Of a stretch of 64,000 bases of DNA, positions 1 to 12,305 are shown one piece after another (position 1 is the stretch's first letter; each line of letters starts with the position of its first letter). Below the pieces are notes generated by a model that worked only from the letters and a program-made list of their open reading frames with translations, did not search any database and was not told where the DNA came from. Made by a program: the position numbers and the translations under genes. The stretch covers positions 12,278,501 to 12,342,500 of the forward strand of contig OY987268.1 in the NCBI GenBank assembly GCA_963920665.1, read 5' to 3'. The DNA is from Straminergon stramineum (taxonomy: Eukaryota > Streptophyta > Bryopsida > Hypnales > Calliergonaceae).

Positions 1-419
1 AATTGCACGCTTTGGATCCCGACGATGCAAAACTGACGCCATGTTGAAAACTGGTGCCCGCATCTCGTAAGTAAGGACTTAAAAGTTCTAGGCCCAATCC
101 TTCTGCTGCCATACTTGCACAAAACACACTCTGTCATGGGCTTGAACCAAAGAAAATCAATACAATCTTAAATTGCTTGTGCAAAGCTCTCGGTGGATGT
201 CCTCTGCACTACTAAAGCAACACATTGTAGGCTTCTACAATGGGTCATAAACTGAGCAGGAAACAACGCATTTGGAACCTTGCTGAAGCAACAGAGAGTA
301 CGTCAATGATGAATGAATATTGACACCCTTGATTAGCCACTTTCTTCCCAGAAAATCAGAGTTTCACCCAAATCGCAAAGCCCCAACATAGGTTTCCAAA
401 GATCAGACAGAGCACATAC
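1..419 (-). other. intron of the GDSL gene; nothing coding recognised
   Basis: The GDSL first exon ends at 420 with a GTATGT donor reading leftward. I found no continuation of the GDSL fold (blocks with the oxyanion Gly and Asn, or the terminal Asp-x-x-His) on the minus strand down to base 1, so this stretch is best read as the start of its first intron. Confidence 0.5.
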
Positions 420-753
420 AAATATGGTCAATAATGAGGCGTCCGTTGCTGTGCCTGCCCGTGGCTGAGGCAGAGAAATCCACTCCGTAAGGGAAGAAAT
501 CAGAAGGCGACCTGAAGGGCATGGCTGCGAAATTCTCCCCCACGTCCATATACGAAGCGCCAAACACAAACAACGGCGCTGCAGCACCACCACCACATGA
601 AAGTCGAGTAGAAGAAGCCGAAACGAAGTCCGACGACTGGATATCGCGGCCTGCTTCCACTGCCCAAGTGCTGCTGGCAATGACAGCCATAACAGTCGTC
701 GTCATCACTGCAACTTTGAAGCTCCGGGGCAAGCCCATTCGGGTTTCTCCCAT
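420..753 (-). CDS. GDSL esterase/lipase, first exon only (partial)
   Basis: This is the N-terminal exon of a plant GDSL (SGNH) esterase/lipase, a secreted hydrolase family acting on acyl esters. The first ATG is at 753; the open frame extends further upstream without one. Residues about 5-36 are a hydrophobic, Ala/Val/Thr-rich stretch that fits a signal peptide. Residues 64-73 carry the block I motif FGASYMDVGE, whose Ser67 would be the nucleophile; the usual Asp before it (FGDS) is Ala here and the following GN is GEN. FPYGVDF and TGRHSNGRLIIDHI, typical of the family's first exon, come next. The exon ends at a GTATGT donor in phase 1. Later exons, including the catalytic Asp/His block, would lie left of the window. 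The family is clear; substrate and function cannot be inferred. The altered nucleophile elbow could mean changed activity or a diverged copy. Confidence 0.8.
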
Positions 754-769
754 CCCTCCAACCAACTCT

Positions 770-1580
770 TGCAGTCACCTGCACAAAGGGATCCAAGAAC
801 GCGGGTTTCGTCACAGGGAAAGTAGCAATCCTTATACGTTTCAGAAGTTTCTGAGATGGTTTGATTGCAATAGAAATGGGAGGAATATCAGGCCAGGGAG
901 TAGCTAGCAGGGGTGCAATTTTAACAGGGAAATATGAAGAATCTTAACTTACAGACCCCTAGCTTGGACAAAGAGAGACCCAAGACCGCTAGCTAGCTAT
1001 ACATTCACAGCCTGGAGATTAGCAATCCTTGAACGTTTCAGAAGTTTTTGAGATAGTTTTGCACTAGAAACGGGAGGAGTGAGGGAAATATCAAAATCTT
1101 ACTGTCACCTACCTCACCTGCTCAAATGTATCCAAGAGCGCTATTCAGTCACAGGGAGATCATCCTGATTCACAAGTTTCCCACGGCAGGCGGTTATGCT
1201 CTCAAGAAATGGGAGGAATCAGGGGAATCAAAGAAATGGCTGGGAAGATGTTTTGCTCAAGGAATGGCAGGGAAGGAAGCATGGAAATGTTAGCTTAGCA
1301 GTAGTGCAATTTGAACAGGGAAATATTCAAATCTGAAAGTGACGGCTAGCGTGCACAAGAGCGCAGCTGTTCAGTCAGTCCCAGGAGATGATCGATCTTT
1401 GTGTCCCTTACGAGCTTATCCGAAGTTTCAGATTTGATTTTGCACTAAAAACGGGAGAAATCAGAGGAACCAGAGAATACGGAGGACTGCTTGCACTAGA
1501 AATGGGAGGAATCAGGGAAAAGCTCGCAATGGCACAATTCTAACTGGGAAGTGCAAAAATCTGCAGTTTCGGCCGGGTTT
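770..1580. repeat. degenerate direct repeats upstream of the GDSL gene
   Basis: Phrases recur in the same orientation with variable spacing. A block reading acgtttcagaagttt is at about 836 and 1033, with a weaker match near 1423. A block like agaaatgggaggaatcaggg recurs near 871, 1208 and 1500. A block like gtgcaatttgaacaggga occurs near 913, 1306 and, weaker, 1535. A block with tccaagag and cagtcacaggga is at about 790 and 1130. These are diverged copies of a unit of roughly 200-330 bp. No coding frame is supported. Confidence 0.55.
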
Positions 1581-3520
1581 TTCCTTGATGACAACCCTGG
1601 CAACCAGGTATGGCGATCCAGGAAGCAGAGATCAATCAAGATACTCTCCCTGTGAGTGCCCGAGAATCTGCAAAGCAAGTTCACTTGCACTGCAAAATGA
1701 TTCAGCTGTCTTTGAAGAAGAAAACTACGCTTTGGTGCGATTCAGGAGTTTGTTTGTTCAAGCTAGAGCACATTCAAGGCAAAGTGGACCGGATCGTGGG
1801 GAAGTAGAAACTTTGAGGACTGGAGGTTGAGGGAGAAGGGGCCAGCACTTGATAACTTAACTCACCAGGCAATCACCACTTTGCCAAACATTGTTTCCCA
1901 ATGTGGCAGGGGTCCGTCACCTTTTGCATCCTTGAAAAGGGAACCTGCACAGTGAACAAAATTATCAGCTTATATGGCTCCTCAGCCAACCCCAATCCTT
2001 GAATTTTGTGATAAGTTTCTCCCAAGTATTTAGCAAAGCATAATGCCTCCCGAGCATGGGGAGGACCATTGCGTGCTTATACTGTGTAATGAGTGAGTGC
2101 TTCGAACAGTGTTTTTTTGTATGTACGATATTCGTCATTGAACGTTGGGTCTTGTGGGTAAAGAAATATTTTCATTTATTTCAATCAAATAGCCAGCTTA
2201 CTGCCGGATTGTAGTTTAAGACCGATAGCCGAATTTTACCCAGGTACTTCTAATACAGATATCACCAAGCATCACCCCCGTACCACTTGAGTGTTGGAAA
2301 TAGCTGGCTACCAAACCCCAAAATAATTACAAAAAATTGAACTGGTTTCAAGTGAAAAACTTCAATCTGAGATCATGAAGACAACGAAGTATCTTAAGCT
2401 TAGCTACTTTTGATGAAAATCGTGGGACATGACGTGATGCCGGTGCACTAAAGTTAAGTTACGTTACTTCAAAGAGTGCTGTGAAATTCAATGCAGCCTG
2501 TGCCAATAAATAGCGTTCTGCGTACTACTTAGTAGTCCATCTGACACCCACCCTGGAAAGTTGAAGGAGTGCTGACCCGCTCCTGAGTCTGTCTGGTAAT
2601 CCTCTTACCACAAACATACTGTTTCGCCTGAGGAATCAAAGCTGGGTCCCTTTCTGATTGAACCCTGTAACGTCGCTGCGGACACGACTTGTCCGATGAT
2701 GACATAGAATTCATGTATGTAGGACAGAAGTGCTACCGTCGCTGTGGACACTAAGGGCCTCCTGCCATGTGAGTTGTATAGGCAAAGTTCGCAAGGAGAG
2801 CTTCAAGGTCCAAGTTAGCAATTGCACTAACATGTGGACCTGGTGGGTGGGGGGAGAGATCGAGTTAGGATTTCACACATATTAATTCTCTTCAAGATTG
2901 ACTAGTCTACATCAATGGGATTGTCCACCAATTGCAGTAAAACATGAAAGCCTCCTTTTCTGCTCACAAAGGCCGGTAAGACAATTGGTAGAATCTTCTT
3001 GTCTTCAAATGTTTTTTCTGCCCAATGATCTCACATGATAGGAGGCCCTAAGTGTCTTATGGATGACATAGAATTCTTCTATGTAAGATAGAAGTGCTAA
3101 CATCATTGCCAACACTATTGTGAGTGTTTGATGGATGACATGGAATCCTTCTATGTAAGACAAAATAGAAAATGTTCTTCTTCAGAACTCTGTGTGAGAA
3201 GGGGAGGTTTTGCTTAGTAGTTTGACCTCCAATGAGTGTTTTTTGGAGTTTTTAAAAGTAAATGATATCCCATGTATCATAAAGAATGATTTGCAAGGTG
3301 ACTAATGTATTTCTTGTAGGGTTAATCTAGAAAGAACTCATCAACAAAAAATTATCAAATTCTTGGATGAATTTGTGCATTCTTTGTTTCTATAGTTTCC
3401 CTAAAAGTCATTTGAGAGTCACTTCTAATCATGTGTGTCCTTATTGGGATAAGGTAACTAAATTTTAGGTAACAACATCTATTCACATTGAGCTTGGTTC
3501 TTGTTATTGAACTATAAAAC
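1581..3520. other. no gene recognised
   Basis: Open frames here are short and resemble nothing I know. A phrase like gatgacatagaattcttctatgta recurs at about 2698, 3064 and 3133, and again at about 8293, so at least 2690-3330 is dispersed repeat. The segment near 3130-3330 (a phrase about TTTGACCTCCAATG and what follows) matches 8290-8480. Confidence 0.5.
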
Positions 3521-3525
3521 TTTCA

Positions 3526-3720
3526 GATGGACTTTGTTGGTAGTTAAAGGAGATTTTGGATTCTTTTAGAATACATTTTTTGGACACTATGTGGATAAAC
3601 TATAAATTCTCAAAGTGTTTAATATAGGTGTAAAGCAACCCTAGGTTCTCATGAAGGAGGTTGTACATTTAAGGCAAGGATTTGTAGGGATAGGTTTAGA
3701 AACAAGCTACAAATTAGGTG
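3526..3720. repeat. dispersed repeat, also present in the beta-glucosidase intron
   Basis: The stretch with gaatacattttttggacac, followed by ataaactataaattctcaaagtg and a later catgaagg...gtacattt block, is closely paralleled at about 18140-18345 in the same orientation. No terminal repeats or coding frame were recognised. Confidence 0.6.
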
Positions 3721-3852
3721 TACTTATCTTAATCTTCATATGAATGAAATTGTCATATTTTTCCAAAATGAAATGTAATGTGTTGAAACAAAATGTATTC
3801 ATCTAATCTTTTTTACCCAAATGAATCATGTAATCTAAATTAATGAATATAT

Positions 3853-4700
3853 TTAACCTGTAAAGGTCCAAACAAGGGGGGGGGGGCAACATAGTGATTT
3901 TGGGCAACTCACTATGAACGGAATTTTGATTTCTTTTTGTGAAATTTTCACACACAATATGTGCCCAAGGAGTAGCTTTAAGGTGCAACAATTTTCATAA
4001 ATTTTGACTGAATGGTTAAAAAGTTATTGTATGATAGTAATTTTCATTGCTTGGCGGGCAATCTAGGTAGCTCAAAAAAATTCTGAAAAAATCATTTTCT
4101 TAAGAAATAAAATTTGAAATTTATTTTCTAGATTTCTACATATGAGATTTTCTCGATTTATATATGTGAATCATTCCATTTTGATTGGTGAGATGAAAGT
4201 TATTATGAGTTTTAGTATGTGGGTAGTTATAGAATCTCTAGTCTAAGATAAACTTTGAAGTCCTTTTATTTACCTTCATTTTCAATTTTTTTGAAAAAAA
4301 ATTAAAAAAATTGGGTGTAGATTGTTTATTACTAACAGCATTACAACAATTGGGATTTGAATTTTTCAATTCCATATCTAAATTCTTAACAATTATTTTA
4401 GTATTTTAAATCATACTCTACTTCTTTCTTAATATTTTTCTCAAGCACAAATATGAATTTTTTTTTGTTTGATATCTTTTATAGGTATTTTCAATTTATT
4501 TCTTCAACATATTAAGGAGAGTAACAAGTTGTATGATCTACACATTTTTGTGTAAAAAGTTTGGAAGATGAAATCTAATCATTTTGGGAAGAGTTGAAAA
4601 TACTTCTTTATGAAATTTAAGCAACTTGATCTTGAAATTGGTCAAGTTTCTTATTCTAAAATTTTAGGAGGATGTACTCTAACAAGTTAACTAAAGGATC
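3853..4700. mobile_element. TTAA-flanked element, type 1, decayed and truncated
   Basis: The left end reads TTAA then CCTGTAAAGGTCC, a decayed version of the family end CCCCTAAAGG. The next sequence (ggcaacatagtgatttt...ctcactat) matches the copy at 45116. The far portion near 4560-4700 matches, in reverse, the left part of the copy at 57625. The right terminus is missing; a different dispersed repeat begins near 4720. Confidence 0.6.
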
Positions 4701-4719
4701 TTGTGATTGGATTTATTAA

Positions 4720-5040
4720 TGAATTGATTTGTCCCATTGACATTGTTGATTTAAATCTTTTTTCCACCTCAAGACAAATGTGAGAGATGGGGAGAGCAAT
4801 TGAAATTATATATTTTTTTGGACAAAATATGAATTTGTTTTGAATTTTTGAAGTATGCTACCCAATTGGCCCCAATGAGTCTCTAAACTACCCTAAACCA
4901 ACAAAAAGTGTATCCATAATGGTCATCATATTCACCTAAACCAATTACAATATTTCCTATCATGGTCACAATATGAATGCCTAAAAAAGTCACTTCTTAT
5001 GGGAGCATGGTCACCCGCATGCACTAGGAGTCGAACACTC
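4720..5040 (-). repeat. dispersed repeat family C, reverse copy
   Basis: It matches in reverse the segments at 9800-10230 and 13880-14260. Shared phrases are the reverse of tagtctatagactctgttgggc, cttcaaaaattcata and the ccattatgg...ggtcat block. A shorter reverse copy lies at about 6100-6265. No coding content was seen. Confidence 0.55.
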
Positions 5041-5087
5041 TTCAAATGTAGATGAAAAGTGCTATAGGCCCTTGACAATAGTCTCAC

Positions 5088-5948
5088 TTAACCCCTAAAG
5101 GTATTTGACTATGTTTTCACCCAAAACGCTCCAAAACTGTCATCTCTAGTACAAGTACCAAATTTTAGAAAAAAATACATTTGGGGACAAATGTAACCAT
5201 AGGATCTTTTAGTAATCTGGTTTGGGAAGATGTGGAAAAAATTTCAGAAATTTCCACCGTTTTGATTGCAAGATATTAGCATTTGAAGCGACAAAAAGCC
5301 ATTTTTTGGCCCTGCAAAAATCTGGGCAGATGCACTTCACAAGGTCAGATCATTACGAGAAAATGTCCAAAATGGTTGTAACTCTTTGGATTCATTCTTC
5401 AAGTCATGTTCGCTACATGCTTGAAAATTTTTAGATCATTTGGAATTGTACAACATATAGGGAAAAAATAGTAAGTTGAAAGAAGTAGAGAATGATTCAA
5501 AATACTAAATTGTTAATAATTTATTTATGGAATGAAAAAATGACAATTCCAATGGTGAAATTGTTATAATAAACAATGTACACCTTATGTTTTTATTTTT
5601 TTCCAAAAATATTAAAAATTGAGTGAAATAAAGGTCTTCAAAGTTTATTTTAGAGTAGAGATTCCATTACTACCCACAAACTACCCATAACTAAAACTCT
5701 TCATAACTTTCATCTCATAAATCAAAATGGAATGATTCAAAGCTTTTCATGTATATATAAATCTTAAAAATCAATTTCAAATTTTTATTTTTAAAAAAAG
5801 TGATTTTTAAAGAAGTTTTGTTTGTTGCCCAAGTTGTCCACTTAGCAATGAAAACAACATATCATACAATAACTTTCTAACCACATATTCAAAAGTTATG
5901 AGAATTGCTATGTTGCCAAAAAACACCATTTAGTCCTTTAGGGGTTAA
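5088..5948. mobile_element. TTAA-flanked element, type 1, both ends present
   Basis: TTAA at 5088-5091 is followed by CCCCTAAAGG; the other end is CCTTTAGGGG followed by TTAA at 5945-5948. The 853-bp interior is homologous to the copies at 7202, 8484, 32395, 45116 and 48007. It carries no transposase-sized frame, only a 70-codon open frame at 5222-5434 arising from the conserved subterminal sequence. Confidence 0.8.
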
Positions 5949-6099
5949 AACTCAGTAAGTAACTATTCATCCTAAATTTAGGATTTTATCCTTTATTCTA
6001 CTTGATGAATGGTCACTTAAATATTTACAGGATGTATTTGGTAAGTAGGGATGAGGGACAAAGAAATTGAGGATCCTTCAAAATTACATGGAATATTTG

Positions 6100-6265
6100 A
6101 GCATGCCAAGTTGGTGAGTAAGGGTAGTTAGGCTATGATGAATTTACATAGAAAAGGTGAATGTTTCTATTGTGGTCACTAATCACTCCATTACCATTAC
6201 CATCACCCAAGACATTGATTGTGGCCACTAACTCAACCTAATGCAACCCAAATCTCATTTAAAGT
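6100..6265 (-). repeat. family C fragment; the remainder of 5949-7197 has no recognised gene
   Basis: The segment containing ggtagttaggctatgatgaa, ttgtggtcactaatcactcc and ggccactaactcaacctaatg is a reverse copy of parts of 9800-10130. The rest of the interval between the two TTAA-type elements is AT-rich sequence with no coding frame I can support. Confidence 0.45.
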
Positions 6266-7197
6266 AGACAAGCCCAATTTTGTTTGATGCCCAATTCTTT
6301 CATCCTAATTTTGACCCTAATTCCGTCCAAAAAACATCCAAATCTATTCATTTTTTGAAAAAATTATGATAATAATGCCAACAAGGAGTAACATTTCAAT
6401 CCTTTAGTTGTGAATACTTAAGTACCATTGAATACATGAAAAGGTGGTTATGAGTTGTTTTTAGGATGTTCATGACTCTAGTCTATGAATGGTTTTGTAA
6501 TTTCAAGGTAGACCACTTCAAAAATTTACAGAAATTACAATTTTAATTGAAAAATTAAAATTCCACTTGGGTTTGATTTGTGAAACAAATGCACACCTTT
6601 GGAAAATATGTACCCCTTTAGAAATTGGCCCCACATCATTTGGATTGCAAATTAGGGTGATTGTACGCTTGTTCTACCTTATTGAAAAATGTCGGTCATG
6701 AGTTGATGCAAGACCGTAATGGCCAAGTCATTCTTTGAGTTCCTGTGATGCATCTTGTGCTTGTCAGAGGTTGCTTTACCTTACTCCAAAGCACACTGGT
6801 TCCTCAAAAAGTTGATGCACAACTTATAAAGTGTGTGAACTTTGTGACAAACTGAAGGTGACAGATTGAGAATTTTTAAAGTTAGTATGGCCTCCCATAC
6901 TATTTAATTCATCATGGTCCGAGGCATCAATGGTCAATGGTACTCGGCTACTTGCAAGTGTGTTTTTTTCCGGCGATTTGTCATCAATTTGCACCAAAAT
7001 AATGGGACTTGCACCAAGCCCTTAGAACATAAATAGTAAATCTTGGGTGAAATCACCAAGAAACTTCAAATTAGGAAAGAAATCTTGGATGAAATTGCCA
7101 GATTGTGGATGAAAATAGAATTATAGATATGTGATATGTACTAATGTGATATTCTCTATCCAATATGTGGATGAATGTTGAAATTTGTAGCACCACT

Positions 7198-8130
7198 ATA
7201 ACCCCTAAAGTTCCTTGACTACCTTATCACCCAAACCCCTCAAAAACTGCCATTTCTAATACAAGTACCAAATTTTTGAAAAATATCATTTTTGGACACA
7301 TGTAACCGTAGGATCTTGTAGTAATCTACATTTAGAAGATGTGAAAAAAATTTCAGAAATTTACACCATGTAGATTGCAAGATATTAACATTTGAAGTGA
7401 CAAAAATCCTTTTTTTGGCCCTGCGAAAAACCGGGCAGCTGCACTTCACAAAATCCTATTTGTATGAAAAAATGTCCAAAATGGTGGTGCTTCTTAAGAT
7501 TCATTCTTGAAGTCAAGTTGTCTATATTCTTGAAAATTTTCAGATCATTTAGAATTGTGCAACATATAGGAAAAAAATAGTAAGTACAAACATGTAGAGA
7601 ATGATTCAAAATACTAAATTGTTAACAATTTAGTAATGGAATTGAAAAATCCCAATCCGAATGCTTGTAATGTTGTAATAAACAATCCACATCTAATGTT
7701 TTTATTTTTTTCAAAATATATTGAAAATTGAGTTAAATAAAGGACTTCAAAGTTTATTTTAGAGTAGAAAATCCATAAGTGCCCATAAACTAAAACATCT
7801 CATAACTTTTGACTCATTGATCAAAATGGAATGATTCAAAGCTTTCTATGTATATATCAATCTAAAAAACCAATTTCAAATTTTTATTTTTGAAAAAAGT
7901 GATTTTTTCAGATCTGCCCGGACTGCCCGAGTTGAGAAACAAATTACATATTAGGCCATAACTTTTGACTCATATTTCCAAATGTTCTGAAATTTAGTGC
8001 ATACGAAAGATATTCCTCGTCCACACCTTCTACTAAATTTTGGGCCAAAAACATGAAAACCTGTAGTCACACATACCTGCCCAAAATTTCTATGTTGCCA
8101 AAAAAGGCACCTTGGTTCTTTAGGGGATAA
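7198..8130. mobile_element. type 1 element with ATAA target duplication
   Basis: The ends are CCCCTAAAG at 7202 and CTTTAGGGG ending at 8126, with a type 1 interior of 925 bp. Unlike its relatives it is flanked by ATAA on both sides (7198-7201 and 8127-8130). The flanking 4 bp therefore covary, which marks them as duplicated target rather than part of the element. It lies in the same orientation as the copy at 5092 and inverted relative to the copy at 8484. Confidence 0.8.
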
Positions 8131-8289
8131 CATCTAATATCACCACTTTGGCACTTCCCCAATAATGAAAAAAAAACCCTGCTACTTGAAGTGTACATTT
8201 GATTGATTCCTCAATCTATGAAACAAATATATATCTTATTAACCCTTAACTCCATACCCCTTAAATATCGACACTAACATTTTGCGTCT

Positions 8290-8479
8290 GATGGATGACA
8301 AGGAATTCTCTTGTGTAGAATAGAAGTGCAACTATTCATTCTCAAATTTAGGAGTGGAAAGGAAAGATCTTCTACAATAGTTTGACCTCCAATGGAAAAT
8401 TTTGGATTTTTTAAAGTACATAATGTCACACAGTTCCAAAAGAGATGATTTCCAATGTCACCAATCCATCCTTCAAGAA
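8290..8479. repeat. dispersed repeat, paralog of 3130-3320
   Basis: It shares with 3130-3320 the sequence tgatggatgaca.ggaatt, the phrase agtttgacctccaatg, a block like ttttggattttttaaagtac and the phrase gatttccaatgtcacc. The TTAA-type element at 8484 is inserted directly at its right edge. Confidence 0.55.
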
Positions 8480-9409
8480 TTAACCCCTAAAGGACCAAGG
8501 TGTGGTTTTTGGGAACATAACTTTTTTAGGCAGGTACATGTGACTAGACGTTTCCATGTTTTTGACCCAAACTTTAATAAAAGGTGTGGACAAGAAATAT
8601 CTTTCATATGCATTAAATTTCAAGGCATTTGGAAATATGAGTCAAAAGTTATGGCCTAATATGTAATTTGTTTCTCAACTCGGGCAGTCTAGGCAGATCT
8701 AAAAAAATCATTTTTTGCAAAAATAAAAATTTGAAATTGGTTTCCTAGATTTATATATACATAGAACGTTTTGAATCATTCCATTTTGATTAATGAGTCA
8801 AAAGTTATGAGATGTTTTAGTTTGTGGGCAAATATGGATTCTCTACTCTGAAATAAACTTTCAAGTCCTTTATTTAACTCAATTTTCAATATTTTTGGAA
8901 AATAAAAAAAATAAGATGTAGATTGTTTATTACAACATTACAACCATTGGGATGGGGAATTTTCAATTCCATTAAGAAAATTGTTAATAATTTAGTATTT
9001 TGAATCATTCTCTATATCTTTCTACTTACTATTTTTTTCCTGTAAGTTGCACAATTCCAAATGATTTGAAAATTTTCAAGCATGCAGACAACTTGCATTG
9101 AAGAATGAATCTAAAGAAGCACCACCATTTGGACATTTTTTCTTACAAATGTGAACTTGTGAAGTGTAGCTGCTCGTTTTTTCACAAGGCCCCCCAAAAG
9201 ATTTTTGTCACTTCAAATGCTAATATCTTGCAATCTACACGGTGAAATTTCTGAATTTTTTTCCAAATCTTCTCAATCTAGTGTACTACAAGATCCTATG
9301 GTTATATGTGTCCAAAAATGATATTTTTCAAAAATTTGGTACTTGTATTAAAAATGGCAGTTTTTGACATTTTTTGGTAATAACATAGTCAAGGAACTTT
9401 AGGGGTTAA
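8480..9409. mobile_element. TTAA-flanked element, type 1, both ends present
   Basis: TTAA at 8480-8483 precedes CCCCTAAAGGACC; the right end GGAACTTTAGGGG is followed by TTAA at 9406-9409. The interior is 922 bp of type 1 in the opposite orientation to the copy at 7202, only about 350 bp away. Confidence 0.8.
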
Positions 9410-9589
9410 GCACTTTGACGTCCATTTTTTGAACAACGAACAAATTGAAATTGAAGTTTCATCCTCCTTATTGCTTGGATGAAAGTCACTCTAATTTTTG
9501 GAGATACTTTATCAAGTTGTTGTCCTATCTAAGGGTTGGATTTGGTATTAAAGTATGTTCCCATGTGGCCTTAGGATAGCAGTAATTCA

Positions 9590-10270
9590 CTTATCAATCG
9601 TCGTGCATTCCCACCAGAGTGCACCACTATCTGCCGAACCTACTTGGCAGCTGAGGTGGCATCGATGTGAGAGCGCTCCTACGATCATTTAACACCTCTG
9701 TATCGTTGGCCCACCATGACAATAAGGTAAACCAGCTCATGACAGGCAAACTGCCTAATGCAATCATCTAAGAAACCACCTATTAGAGTCTTACATTAAC
9801 CCATGGCAGATTTTTTGTGATAAATGAGATTAGGACTACATTAGGTTGATTTGTGGCCATAATCTTGTCTTGAGAGATGGTCATGGAGTTATTAGTAACT
9901 GTCATAGGGCACTTACACCATTCAAGTGTAAATTGGTCATAAGAAGTTCTTTTTTTATTCCTTCATGTCATGGCCATGTTAGGAAATGTTGTAGCCATTT
10001 TAGAAAATGTTGTGACTACTTTAGGTGGTAAGATGACCATTATGGGAATCCTTTTTGCTAATTTGGGGTAGTCTATAGACTCTGTTGGGCTAATTGGGTT
10101 GTATACTTCAAAAATTCATAAAAAATTCTTACTTTGTCCAAAAAATAAAATTTCAATTGCTTCCTTCAATTCTCACATATGTCTATGTATGGAAAAAAAT
10201 CTGAATCATTTTGCTAATGGCAACAGTACAGACCACTCATTCTGCCTGTCATAGGCAGGTTTACCTTAGT
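9590..10270. repeat. family C copy flanked by an inverted repeat
   Basis: A family C segment (about 9790-10235) is bracketed by the inverted pair aaggtaaaccagctcatgac near 9725 and gtcataggcaggtttacctt near 10247. The stretch 9590-9790 is richer in G and C than its surroundings. No protein homology was recognised. Confidence 0.45.
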
Positions 10271-12305
10271 AGTTCGTAATAACAACTTAGAAATCTTTTG
10301 GAAATGAAGATTCCATCAGTCAGCAGCCGCTCTTACCTATATGCCAGGTCAAGGGCCCATTACATAAGAACAATGGCAGCCCATAGTCAGAATTAGCAAG
10401 GACTCAGGTAAGAAAAATCAAAGAGGTTCATTATTTTTCAGCTTTGACCCCCCAAGGATTTGTGAAGCTCTGTTGATGAGAGGACAAGAGTAGATGTAGG
10501 TAATCTCTTTATACAAGTGGGGTGATGGGAAGTAAAACAATCCATGTGGGATATGTAAATTAGGATTAGTAGATGTTCAACCGCTCATACCTAATTAAGT
10601 CAAATGCAGGAATTGTGTTCAATGTAGAACTTCAAACCTTGTTTAGACATACTAGAATAACTTTTTTCAAGAAACTTTGAACTAAAAAAAGTTGGTAAAT
10701 CAAGTTAAATTTAATCTCCAAAAATCCGTTTGAGATTCCAAACCTCCAATAAAAAGTTAGAGACAAAATTCAAAGAGGGGTTGGAAGAAACATTTTCTTT
10801 GACTATGTGCAACAAGAAGTGAAATACTTTTCATTATTTCATCCACAAAGTGCACTTCTTTGAAATCTTTAATCCTAGAAAGAGGAGACTTATGAACAAG
10901 GTACTTTGTTAAAAATGATCTAATATGCAATTAATAGTACAATAGTGTAGCGTGAATAACAAGATTGAAGAGAAATAAGTTCTCATCGACACATGTCATG
11001 TGTGTAGCTTGACTTCCCCTTGAACTAGCTTTGTAGATTGACTAAAGTAAGTAGATCCACTATTGAGATTGGAGTTCAATGCAAAGCTCTATTTTTAGAT
11101 GTTGGGACTCAAAGTTGGGACTCAAAGTTATTTGTAGTTTTTATTGCATTGAGTGTACAGTTGGGACTCAAAGTTTTAGAGTTGGATTAGATAGTCACCA
11201 TTTCATGAATTCAATGAGCACACTACACATGGCTAAAGGCTCATTCTTTGTTTCATTCTACCAAGGGTGCTTTTGGATTTCCATTGGAACCGTGTAAGGA
11301 AGTGAGAGACACATTAGAATCCCCAAAGACAAGAATAGTTCCTCCCTCCGGCTTGCAAAGGGAAGCTATATGTTTTTAAGTTTACCACCCTATAATGTAT
11401 CATTTGTTTTCAAAAAATGAGTTGATTGAAATGTATGTGAAATTAATCCTAATTTTTCGTTCTCATGCATACAAAAAATGTAAATCAAACAACTATATCT
11501 ACATACAATGACCAAACAATCCACAATGGGCTTCTTGTTTCAATTTGAATAATTTTTTTCAAAAATTGTGTTCTCTCTTTCACTACACGAATAATTGTAT
11601 TCATTGTCACCAAGACAAATTGATTTTAAAATGATATAAATTTCTCCTTTTGACAAATACTTTTGCTAAGTATATTTATAGAATTTTTTTTTCTTTGAAT
11701 TGTATTGATATCTACATTCTTGGTAAAAATATTCATCTTTTGTAGAAAATTACAGCCTTCAATAACTAGCTAAGTATGGATGACACTAAATATTTTTTTA
11801 GTGTAGCATGGTCCTCATATGGAAATGAAAAAAATGGTTCAAATATATTGCAAAATCAATTCGCAGTAAGCTTACGATAAGTTAATGGCACCCAACACAT
11901 TTGGGGGGTCCCAATTGAAGCAAACTTACAACCATTGCCATTTGGATTTCCAAATCCACATCCAACTTCGTTGATCTTCATTTTAGTTTATTTATCAATG
12001 CAAAAGAAAATCATTCTAATGGCAAATATCAACTTCAAAAATACAAATCTGAAAGTGCTAACATACATTAATGTCTTGGAAATTTAGTAATTTTGAAACA
12101 ACTTCTTGTATTAACTTGAAAATAGAAATGTGGATTAAAACGTTAATTTCTTAGCTTAACCTTTCCCATGTAGTTGATCTAACCTTATAGATGTGATCTA
12201 TAAATCATATTTTACAACTATTGTTTGGAAGTCATCATTAAATTATTACTCTTAATTGCATAATTTATAATACATCTTCATAATTTTGGAAATCTAGACT
12301 ATCCT
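10271..12305. other. AT-rich intergenic DNA, nothing recognised
   Basis: Only short frames without recognisable motifs are open. A phrase gttgggactcaaagtt occurs three times between 11099 and 11176. No RNA gene or element termini were identified. Confidence 0.4.

Noticed and set aside
8280..9410. Clean empty site for the element at 8484 at the paralogous position near 3320
   Set aside because: The left flank matches and TTAA is present near 3322, but sequence to the right does not match the right flank at 9410, so it is not a valid empty site.
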